From JADGRA01 sp035622755 (GTDB taxonomy: Bacteria; Myxococcota; Myxococcia; Myxococcales; Myxococcaceae), in contig DASPUU010000259.1 in assembly GCA_035622755.1 (NCBI GenBank), positions 1-20,834 on the forward strand: a stretch of 20,834 nt of DNA, written 5' to 3'. How positions within the stretch are numbered: the first letter of the stretch is position 1; each line of letters opens with the position of its first letter. Below are positions 7,131-14,479 of the stretch, in pieces. A program made the translations under genes and the position numbers. The notes below the pieces were generated by a model. It did not search any database, was not told the DNA's origin, and saw only the letters and a list, made by a program, of their open reading frames with translations.

Positions 7131-8563
7131 GCTCCTGCCCGGTCCACGCTCGGGCGCGCGCGACGCCCGGCGCCCCGGCGCTCACCGCTGGAGGGAGGCA
7201 GCTCTGCTTCGCCGACCTCGATGCCGAGGTCGCCGCCTGGGGGGGCCGGCTCCACCGGCTGGGGGTGAGCTCGGGCGACCGGGTGGCGCTCCTCTCCTGG
7301 AACCGGACGGCGGCGGTGGCGCTCCTCTTCGCCGTCCGCCGGCTGGGAGCGGCCCTGGCGCCGCTCAACGCCCGTCTCACCCGGAGCGAGCTCGTCCCGC
7401 TCGTGGACCGGCTCGCCCCGCGGGTGGTGCTGGTCGAGGAGGCGCTCGGCGATCGGCTTCCCGGCGCCCGGGTGCTGGAGGCGGTGGAGCGCGAGTCGGC
7501 CGGCCCGCGGGGGGAGACCGGCCCGCTCGACGCGACGAGGGACTGGGTGGTGCTCTTCACCTCCGGGACGAGCGGACCGCCGAAGGCGGCGCGGCTTCCG
7601 GTGCGCGGGCTCCTGGCCAGCGCCGCCGCGTCCCGCGGAAACCTCGGCGCCTCGGAGGCGGACCGGTGGCTGTGCACGCTCCCCCTCTTCCACGTGGGTG
7701 GCCTGGCCATGGCCGTGCGCTGCGCGGTGGACGGCTCGGCGCTCGTCCTCCATCCTCGCTTCGACGCCGCGGCGGCGGCGCGCGAGCTCTCCGAGGGAGG
7801 GATCACCCACACCAGCCTGGTGCCGCGGACGCTGGCCCAGACCCTCGAGGCCGGGGTGCGGCCGTCCACCCTGCGCGCGGTGCTCATCGGAGGAGGGCCG
7901 CTGCCCGGCGAGCTCGCCCGCCGGGCGCGCCAGGCGCGGATTCCCGTCCTCCACACCTACGGGCTGACCGAGGCCTGCTCCCAGGTGACCACCGAGCGGC
8001 CCGGCGAGGCCGACGGGACGACGGCCGGACCTCCCCTGCCGTCGCTCGAGGTGCGCATCGTCGCCGGGGAGATCCAGGTGCGCGGCCCGACCCTGATGGC
8101 CGGCTACCTCGGCGACCCGGCCGCGTCGGAGGCGGCGCTCGCCGGCGGATGGCTGCACACCGGGGATGCCGGCCGGCTCGACGGGCGCGGGAGGCTGCAC
8201 GTGCTGGCGCGGAGGTCCGACCTCATCGTCTCCGGCGGCGAGAACGTCTATCCGGCGGAGGTGGAGACGGTCCTCGCCTCGCACCCCGCGGTCGCCGAGG
8301 CGGCGGTGGTGGGCCGGGCCGACCCGGCCTGGGGCGAGGTCCCGGTGGCGGCGGTGGTGCTGCGGCCGGGCGCGACCGCGGAGGGCCTGCTCGGTTGGGT
8401 CCGGGAGCGGCTGGCCGGCTTCAAGGTCCCGGCCGAGCTGGTCCTGGTCCAGGCGCTTCCCCGCACGGCCCTGGACAAGGTGGACCGGGCGGCGGTCAAG
8501 CGAACGCTGGCCTCGGGACGGCACGGGTGGACAGGCCACGGGGTGGCCAAGGGGGTCTTGTGA
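7124..8563 (+). CDS. menE: o-Succinylbenzoate-CoA ligase
   Basis: MenE is an adenylate-forming enzyme that activates o-succinylbenzoate to its CoA thioester. The protein has 479 residues from ATG 7124. The N-terminal domain has the P-loop TSGTSGPPK (146-154) and YGLTEACSQ (279-287); HTGDAG follows with the ribose-binding Asp348; then RRSDLIVSGGENVYPAEVE leads into the C-terminal lid. The catalytic lysine is Lys452 in RTALDKVDR. In most family members this motif reads TxxGK, so the preceding Gly is replaced by Asp451 here, an uncommon change next to the adenylation lysine. It is the last men gene; no terminator is obvious in the 77 bp before the next gene, so read-through is likely. Confidence 0.95.
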   Translation: MVSSCPVHARARATPGAPALTAGGRQLCFADLDAEVAAWGGRLHRLGVSSGDRVALLSWNRTAAVALLFAVRRLGAALAPLNARLTRSELVPLVDRLAPRVVLVEEALGDRLPGARVLEAVERESAGPRGETGPLDATRDWVVLFTSGTSGPPKAARLPVRGLLASAAASRGNLGASEADRWLCTLPLFHVGGLAMAVRCAVDGSALVLHPRFDAAAAARELSEGGITHTSLVPRTLAQTLEAGVRPSTLRAVLIGGGPLPGELARRARQARIPVLHTYGLTEACSQVTTERPGEADGTTAGPPLPSLEVRIVAGEIQVRGPTLMAGYLGDPAASEAALAGGWLHTGDAGRLDGRGRLHVLARRSDLIVSGGENVYPAEVETVLASHPAVAEAAVVGRADPAWGEVPVAAVVLRPGATAEGLLGWVRERLAGFKVPAELVLVQALPRTALDKVDRAAVKRTLASGRHGWTGHGVAKGVL

Positions 8564-8607
8564 CAGCGAGAAGCGGCGGCGGCGCGGCGGCCCAGCAGGG
8601 CCCGCGA

Positions 8608-8636
8608 GGTTCACGTAGTCTTGAACCGAATGAACC
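8608..8636. promoter_or_regulatory. Three-half-site operator candidate before polyprenyl synthase (copy 2)
   Basis: GGTTCA (8608-8613), an 8-nt spacer, TGAACC (8622-8627), 3 nt, then TGAACC (8631-8636). Read on the reverse strand this has the same order and spacing as copy 1 at 402-430. It ends 4 bp before the ATG at 8641, and no ribosome-binding site is visible there, so binding could block initiation or elongation. The second half of the pair it governs is the regulator gene itself (9624-10187), so autoregulation is possible. Confidence 0.6.
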
Positions 8637-8640
8637 CCCC

Positions 8641-9627
8641 ATGGACCTGACGGCCGCGGCGAGCGACTTCCTTCAGGCCACCGAGGAACGGCTCGGCCAC
8701 GTGCTGGCGCGCGCGGGCCGGCCGGTGGGCGACTCGGACACGCTGGCCAACGCCGCCCGGCACCTGTGCATCGGCGGAGGTGGCAAGCGGCTCCGGCCGC
8801 TCATCGTCCACCACTTCGGCCGGGCGGTGCGGGCCTCCCCGGCCGCGCTCCTGCACGTGGGCGTGGCCGCCGAGCTGGTCCACTCGGCGAGCCTGCTCCA
8901 CGACGACGTGGTCGACCAGGGCATGTTCCGCCGCGGCCGGCCGACGGTGAACGCCATCTGGGGGAACATCGTGGCGGTGATGGGCGGCGACCTGCTCCTC
9001 TGCGTGGCGCTGGACGAGCTGGCCACGCTGGACCGGGCGGTGTCCTTCCGGGCGGTGGCCACGGTCGCCGAGATGACCCGGGCCACCATCGGCGAGGTGG
9101 AGGCGAGAGGAGACCTGGCGCTCGCCCCCGAGCGGCTGCGGGCCATCGCCGAGGGGAAGACCGGCGCGCTCTTCGGCTTCTGCGGCTCGGCGGCCGCCAC
9201 CCTGGCCGCGATGCCCGACGTCGCCGAGCGCTTCGATGCCTTCGGGCGCCACCTCGGGGTGGCCTTCCAGATCGCCGACGACCTCAAGGACATCACCGGC
9301 GGTGACCCCGGGAAGCCACCCTTCGCCGACATCCGCTCCAGGACTCCGTCCCTTCCGCTGCTGCTGGCCGTCCGGTCCGACGAGGCAGTGCGCCGCCGCC
9401 TGCGGGACCTGTGGGCCTTCGGCTCCATGCCCGACGAGCGGGTCCGCGAGGTGGGAGAGGCGATCCGAGCCGGGCCGGCGATGGAGGAGGCGCGGGAGGC
9501 GCTGCACCGGGAGGTCGAGCGGGGGCTCGATGCGCTCGGTCCCTACGCGAGCGAGCCCGGGGGGCTGCAGCTGGTGGCCTGGAGCCGGGCGCTCTGCGCC
9601 GCCTTCGAGGAGGGAACCGGGCCATGA
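8641..9627 (+). CDS. Long-chain polyprenyl diphosphate synthase
   Basis: This trans-prenyltransferase should extend an allylic diphosphate with isopentenyl diphosphate to make the menaquinone side chain used by MenA. The protein has 328 residues. GGGGKRLRPLIV (45-56), the first Asp-rich motif LLHDDVVDQGMFRRGRPT with DDVVD at 88-92, and the second motif QIADDLKD (DDLKD 213-217) are all intact. The residues four and five before the first motif are small (Ser84, Ala83) as in octaprenyl-type synthases, suggesting a long product (about C35-C50); exact chain length cannot be read from sequence. Family names used for relatives are ispB, hepT or ddsA. The start at ATG 8641 lacks a Shine-Dalgarno sequence. 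The stop overlaps the regulator start (ATGA). Confidence 0.94.
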   Translation: MDLTAAASDFLQATEERLGHVLARAGRPVGDSDTLANAARHLCIGGGGKRLRPLIVHHFGRAVRASPAALLHVGVAAELVHSASLLHDDVVDQGMFRRGRPTVNAIWGNIVAVMGGDLLLCVALDELATLDRAVSFRAVATVAEMTRATIGEVEARGDLALAPERLRAIAEGKTGALFGFCGSAAATLAAMPDVAERFDAFGRHLGVAFQIADDLKDITGGDPGKPPFADIRSRTPSLPLLLAVRSDEAVRRRLRDLWAFGSMPDERVREVGEAIRAGPAMEEAREALHREVERGLDALGPYASEPGGLQLVAWSRALCAAFEEGTGP

Positions 9628-10187
9628 AGGGTTACGCCTGGTCCGGTGCCCCGAGGGTGTCCGCGCCGGAGTCCACCGGGGGCACGCTCCCGCGCTGGGA
9701 ATCCATCGCCGTCGAGGCGGTCGGCCACGTCATCGAGTTCTGGGGCTTCAAGCACAACCAGGGTCGGGTCTGGGCGCTCCTCTACCTTCGCTCGACGGCC
9801 ATGACCGCCACCCAGCTCGAGGAGGAGCTGGGGCTGAGCAAGGGGGCGGTGTCCATGCTCGTCCGCGACCTGGAGCGCTGGGGGGTGGTGCACCGCGTCC
9901 GCGGCCCGGGCAGCGGGGCCTGGCGCTACCGGGCGGAGACCGACCTGGTCAAGATGGTGAGCCGCGTCATCGAGGAGCGTGAGCTCGCCTTCCTCACGCG
10001 GATCCGTGCCGAGCTCGGCGAGGCCCGGCGCGTGGCCGGCGCCGCGGTGGGGGTGGGCCGGGAGCGCATGCTCCGGCTGGAGCGGATGAACTCGCTGGCT
10101 CAGGCCGCCGAGCGCGCGGTCAAGCTGTTCCTGAGGACGGCCCGGCTCGACGTGCGCTCCATGCTGGACACCTTCCGCGCAACTTGA
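9624..10187 (+). CDS. GbsR/MarR-type winged-helix transcriptional regulator
   Basis: The 187-residue protein carries a winged helix at about residues 35-100: NQGRVWALLYLRSTAMTATQLEEELGLSKGAVSMLVRDLERWGVVHRV, with the recognition helix around SKGAVSMLVRDLERWG, followed by the wing RGPGSGAWRYRAE. A long C-terminal helical region follows (VSRVIEERELAFLTRIRAELGEARR and MLRLERMNSLAQAAERAVKLFL), the layout of GbsR-like MarR proteins that dimerise through helices. No ligand can be deduced. It is translationally coupled to the polyprenyl synthase and downstream of operator copy 2, so it is the natural candidate for binding the shared operators and for repressing itself; that is inference from position only. 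Confidence 0.85.
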   Translation: MKGYAWSGAPRVSAPESTGGTLPRWESIAVEAVGHVIEFWGFKHNQGRVWALLYLRSTAMTATQLEEELGLSKGAVSMLVRDLERWGVVHRVRGPGSGAWRYRAETDLVKMVSRVIEERELAFLTRIRAELGEARRVAGAAVGVGRERMLRLERMNSLAQAAERAVKLFLRTARLDVRSMLDTFRAT

Positions 10188-10189
10188 CA

Positions 10190-10226
10190 GTGCGCCGGCT
10201 GCCGGCATACGAACGCCGCACTTTTT
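10190..10226 (+). terminator. Probable intrinsic terminator after the regulator gene
   Basis: GTGCG (10190-10194) pairs with CGCAC (10217-10221), followed at once by five T (10222-10226). Inside it, GCCGG and CCGGC (10194-10206) can form a second small stem. It begins 3 bases after the regulator stop codon. The outer stem is short with a mismatch further in, so efficiency is uncertain. Confidence 0.5.
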
Positions 10227-10312
10227 GCCGAGCAGGGCCGAGCTGCTCTCGCCAGAGGAGGAGCATCCGCACACCCCCCGTGGGGGCTCCGAGACTGAGT
10301 CCGGTTGTTGGC

Positions 10313-10350
10313 GAAAGCCCGGCCGCTCTGGGAGGGGGGGCCGGGCTTTC
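10313..10350. terminator. Strong hairpin between convergent operons, likely bidirectional terminator
   Basis: GAAAGCCCGGCC (10313-10324) and GGCCGGGCTTTC (10339-10350) are perfectly complementary over 12 bp, with a 14-nt loop. The stem is closed by A/T pairs at the base (AAA and TTT) as in bidirectional terminators, though no long U tract follows on either strand. It lies between the end of the rightward regulator and the end of the leftward zinc-ribbon gene, 17 bp past the latter's stop. Confidence 0.65.
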
Positions 10351-10367
10351 CCGTCTCCCCCCGACGC

Positions 10368-10721
10368 TCACCGCTCCTCGTCCTCGTCCTCGGACGCGTC
10401 CTCGTCGTCGTCCTCGAGGTCGTCGTCCTCGTCCTCGTCGTCATCCTCCTCCAGGTCGTCCTCGTCCTCCTCGTCGTCGCCCTTGTCGTCGAGGTCCTCC
10501 AGGTCCTCGGTCTCGAAGGCCATGGCCACGCTGAACTTCTTCCCCAGGGCGGCGACCTGGGCGCGCATCTCGGTGAGGGCGGAGACGAAGTCCTCGACCG
10601 CGCTGGCCGGCGCCTTGGCGCCGCAGCTGGCGCAGGCGATCTTCTCCGAGCCGTCGATCAGATCCTGGACGTCGATCTCGAAGCTGGCATCGCACTTCTG
10701 ACAGGTGAAGTCGATGGTCAT
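10368..10721 (-). CDS. Small zinc-ribbon protein with highly acidic C-terminal tail, function unknown
   Basis: The 117-residue protein has two Cys pairs, C7-x-x-C10 and C30-x-x-C33, in the arrangement of a four-cysteine zinc ribbon (MTIDFTCQKC and KIACASCGAK). A short helical linker follows (about 40-68). From about residue 70 to the end it is almost entirely Asp and Glu. I do not recognise a named family. The ribbon could bind protein or nucleic acid; the tail may mimic nucleic acid or chaperone a basic partner, but this is speculation. It follows gltA by only 6 bp and is probably co-transcribed. No ribosome-binding site is clear. The conserved GC-rich coding pattern on this strand and the Cys spacing argue that it is real rather than the opposite-strand Ser-rich reading. 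Confidence 0.75.
   Translation of the reverse strand: MTIDFTCQKCDASFEIDVQDLIDGSEKIACASCGAKAPASAVEDFVSALTEMRAQVAALGKKFSVAMAFETEDLEDLDDKGDDEEDEDDLEEDDDEDEDDDLEDDDEDASEDEDEER
10371..10500. repeat. Imperfect trinucleotide run encoding the acidic tail
   Basis: The plus strand is a mosaic of TCC, TCG, GTC and CTC triplets (for example TCCTCGTCCTCG), which on the coding reverse strand reads GAG, GAC, GAA and GAT codons. Use of several synonymous codons shows selection for acidic residues rather than a pure microsatellite, but such tracts can slip in length. Confidence 0.75.
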
Positions 10722-10727
10722 GAGGCG

Positions 10728-12020
10728 TCAGCGTCGATCGAAGGGGACGTAGTCTCGCCGGGGGTGTCCCACGTACACCTGCCGCGGCCGGGCGATCTTC
10801 TGCTCCTGGTCGAGGACCATCTCCTCCCACTGCGACAGCCACCCCACGGTGCGGGGGATGGCGAAGAGCACCGGGAAGAAGGAGGACTGGAAGCCGATGG
10901 CCTCGTAGATCAGCCCCGAGTAGAAGTCGACGTTGGGGTAGAGCTTCCGCTTCACGAAGTAGTCGTCCTGCAGGGCGATCCGCTCCAGCTCCAGGGCGAT
11001 GTCCAAGAGCGGGTTCTTGCCGGTGACGGCGAACACCTCGTCGGCGATGCGCTTGATCACCTTCGCCCGCGGGTCGTAGCTCTTGTAGACGCGATGGCCG
11101 AATCCCATCAGCCGCCGCTCGCCCTCGCCGCTCTTCACCAGCTTGATGAACTCGCCCACCTTGCTCACGTGTCCGATCTCGCGGAGCATCTTGAGCACGG
11201 CCTCGTTCGCGCCGCCGTGGAGTGGGCCGTAGAGCGCGGTGATGCCTGCCGCCACGGCGGAGTAGGGGTCGACCTCGCTCGAGCCGACCAGCCGGGTGGC
11301 GGTGGTGCTGCAGTTCTGCTCGTGGTCGGCGTGGAGGATGAAGAGCACGTCCAGGGCGCGTTCCAGCACCGGGTGGACCTTGAAGGTGTCCGTCCCGATC
11401 TTCTTGATCATCGCCAGGAAGTTGCCGACGTAGGAGAGGTCGTTGTTCGGGTAGACGTACGGCAGCCCCATGGCGTGACGGAAGCTGAAGGCGGCCAGGG
11501 TGGGCATCTTGGCCACCATGCGCATCATCTGGATGCGCCGCACCTGGGCGTCCTGGATGTTCTTCGCCTCCGGGTAGAAGGCGGACAGGGCGGCCACGGT
11601 GGAAGCGAGCATGGACATGGGATGGGCGTCGTAGCGGAACCCATCCATGAAGGCCTTCACGTTCTCATGGACGTAGGTGTGGTGGGTGATGACGTGGGTG
11701 AAGTCGGCCAGCTCCTGGCGGCTGGGGAGGTCGCCGTTCATGAGCAGGTAGGCCACCTCGAGGAAGGTCGACTGCTCGGCGAGCTGCTCGATGGGATAGC
11801 CGCGGTACTCGAGTACGCCCCGGTCGCCGTCGATGAAGGTGATGGCGCTGCGACAGTTGGCGGTGTTGAGGAAGGCCGGGTCGTAGCCCATCAGCCCGAA
11901 ATCCGTGGGTTCGACCTTGATCTGGCGCAGGTCAGACGTCCGGATGCAGCCCTGGGAGATGGGCAGCTCGTAGGTCTTTCCGGTGCGGTTGTCGGTGACG
12001 GTGAGCGTCTCTTTGGCCAT
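10728..12020 (-). CDS. gltA: Citrate synthase
   Basis: This enzyme condenses oxaloacetate and acetyl-CoA, the entry to the TCA cycle. The ATG at 12020 gives 430 residues, like the Gram-negative hexameric type (E. coli 427), and is preceded by TGAGGA as a ribosome-binding site; the frame stays open another 32 codons upstream, but that stretch is proline/arginine-rich and not family-like. The catalytic triad is clear: His268 in YGPLHGGANEAV, His309 in MGFGHRVYKSYDPRA and Asp365 in YPNVDFYSG. An N-terminal beta-domain (about residues 5-50) with GYDPAFLNTANCRSAITFIDGD is also as in that type, which is often NADH-sensitive in other bacteria. It is divergent from icd and shares a 170-bp control region. 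Confidence 0.97.
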   Translation of the reverse strand: MAKETLTVTDNRTGKTYELPISQGCIRTSDLRQIKVEPTDFGLMGYDPAFLNTANCRSAITFIDGDRGVLEYRGYPIEQLAEQSTFLEVAYLLMNGDLPSRQELADFTHVITHHTYVHENVKAFMDGFRYDAHPMSMLASTVAALSAFYPEAKNIQDAQVRRIQMMRMVAKMPTLAAFSFRHAMGLPYVYPNNDLSYVGNFLAMIKKIGTDTFKVHPVLERALDVLFILHADHEQNCSTTATRLVGSSEVDPYSAVAAGITALYGPLHGGANEAVLKMLREIGHVSKVGEFIKLVKSGEGERRLMGFGHRVYKSYDPRAKVIKRIADEVFAVTGKNPLLDIALELERIALQDDYFVKRKLYPNVDFYSGLIYEAIGFQSSFFPVLFAIPRTVGWLSQWEEMVLDQEQKIARPRQVYVGHPRRDYVPFDRR

Positions 12021-12047
12021 GCGGTCCTCATTCCACCGGGCCCCGCC

Positions 12048-12059
12048 GGGTTGCAACCC
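12048..12059. promoter_or_regulatory. Perfect 12-bp palindrome upstream of gltA
   Basis: GGGTTGCAACCC is a perfect 12-bp palindrome 27 bp before the gltA start codon. This position is within the expected leader or initiation region of gltA, making it a candidate operator. The gltA promoter itself is uncertain; an extended -10 (TGCTAGAGC on the reverse strand, 12090-12082) is possible, but I find no good -35. Confidence 0.4.
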
Positions 12060-12108
12060 AAAAAGCCCCGGCACGGCGAATGCTCTAGCAGTGGGTTTTC
12101 TTCTCCAG

Positions 12109-12127
12109 GGCCGCAAGGCTTGCGGCC
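12109..12127. promoter_or_regulatory. 19-bp near-perfect palindrome in the gltA/icd divergent region
   Basis: GGCCGCAAG and CTTGCGGCC flank a single central base. The 9-bp arms are perfectly complementary, the usual form of a dimer binding site. It overlaps the proposed icd -35 (12120-12125) and sits about 90 bp from gltA, so one bound protein could control both TCA units. Confidence 0.5.
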
Positions 12128-12149
12128 TCTTCGGGGTCGAGCGTATACG
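12120..12149 (+). promoter_or_regulatory. Likely icd operon promoter (TTGCGG-N18-TATACG)
   Basis: TTGCGG (12120-12125) and TATACG (12144-12149) are separated by 18 bp. TATACG is one of the few TATA-like hexamers in the region. Transcription would start near 12156, about 35 bases before the icd ATG. Confidence 0.45.
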
Positions 12150-12190
12150 AGCCGGCCCCCTGGAGCATCGCCCCGCGGAGGTCAGCGCAC

Positions 12191-13486
<1,296 letters not shown>

Positions 13487-13526
13487 GCGGCCCCGAGGGC
13501 GGCGCACACCACAGGCGGAAGGCGAC

Positions 13527-14462
13527 ATGGGCAAGAGGAAGATTGGACTCATCGGCGGCGGGCAGATCGGCGGCAACCTGGCGCTGCTCGCGGTGCAGAA
13601 GGCGCTCGGCGACGTGGTCCTCTACGACATCCCGGCGGCCGAGGGACTGGTCAAGGGCAAGGCCCTGGACATCAACCAGCTGGCGGCGGTGGACGGCCAC
13701 GAGGGACGGGTCACCGGTACCACCGACTGGAAGGACGTGGCCGGCTCGGAGGTGGTGATCATCACCGCCGGCGTCCCGCGCAAGCCGGGGATGACGCGCG
13801 AGGACCTCCTGGAGACCAACCTCAAGATCATGAAGGACGTGGCGGGAAATCTTCGCACCCATTGCCCGGGTGCCTTCGTGATCAACGTCGCCAATCCGCT
13901 CGACGCCATGGTCTACGCCCTCCACAAGATCACCGGCTTTCCCCGCACCCACGTGGTGGGGATGGCCGGCGTCCTGGACACGGCGCGATTCAAGTGCTTC
14001 GTCGCCGAGGCGGTGGGGTGCTCGCCGCGCGACGTGGAGGCGCTGGTGCTGGGCGGGCATGGCGACGACATGGTCCCGCTGACGCGCTCGGCGACGGTCG
14101 GCGGCGCACCGCTCACCCAGCTCCTCTCCCGCGAGAAGCTGGCGGCGATCATCGACCGGACACGCAAGGGCGGCGGAGAGCTGGTGGCGCTCTACAAGAC
14201 CGGCTCCGCCTACTTCGCTCCGGCCGCCTCGGCCATCGCCATGGCCGAGGCCTACCTCCGGGACATGAAGCGCATCCTCCCCGCGGCGGTCCTGCTCGAG
14301 GGCCAGTACGGCATCCGCGGGTTCTTCGTCGGCGTGCCGGTGCGCATCGGCGCCGGCGGGGTGGAGCAGATCCTCGAGCTCCAGCTCGATGCCCAGGAGA
14401 AGGCCGAGCTGGAGAAGTCCTTCCAGTCGGTGAAGAAGACGGTGGACGAGGTCAAGCTCTAG
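13527..14462 (+). CDS. mdh: Malate dehydrogenase (lactate dehydrogenase-like type)
   Basis: Mdh interconverts malate and oxaloacetate, supplying the citrate synthase substrate. The protein has 311 residues and GGAAGG precedes the ATG. The Rossmann motif is GGGQIGGN (10-17), and Asp34 at the end of the second strand indicates NAD preference. VPRKPGMTR supplies substrate arginines Arg85 and Arg91, and Arg in place of the Gln seen in LDH marks malate use. LDTARF gives Asp151 and Arg154, and GGHGDDMVPL the catalytic His178. This is the tetrameric LDH-like MDH found in many bacteria, not the E. coli dimeric type. The gap to icd is 40 bp and to sucC 17 bp, so one operon is likely. Confidence 0.97.
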   Translation: MGKRKIGLIGGGQIGGNLALLAVQKALGDVVLYDIPAAEGLVKGKALDINQLAAVDGHEGRVTGTTDWKDVAGSEVVIITAGVPRKPGMTREDLLETNLKIMKDVAGNLRTHCPGAFVINVANPLDAMVYALHKITGFPRTHVVGMAGVLDTARFKCFVAEAVGCSPRDVEALVLGGHGDDMVPLTRSATVGGAPLTQLLSREKLAAIIDRTRKGGGELVALYKTGSAYFAPAASAIAMAEAYLRDMKRILPAAVLLEGQYGIRGFFVGVPVRIGAGGVEQILELQLDAQEKAELEKSFQSVKKTVDEVKL

Positions 14463-14479
14463 GGCACACCCGAGGGGCG

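Noticed and set aside
8564..8640. Small gene or tRNA in the menE to polyprenyl synthase gap
   Set aside because: No open frame or cloverleaf was found; the only structure is the operator.
10225..10701. Plus-strand Ser-rich ORF of 158 codons
   Set aside because: It is the complement of the acidic-tail gene; the poly-Ser is the reverse reading of Asp/Glu codons, while the reverse strand has paired Cys motifs.
12021..12116. Longer gltA start 32 codons upstream
   Set aside because: The extension is not family-like, and a ribosome-binding site (TGAGGA) precedes the ATG at 12020. It would also cover the palindromes and possible promoter.
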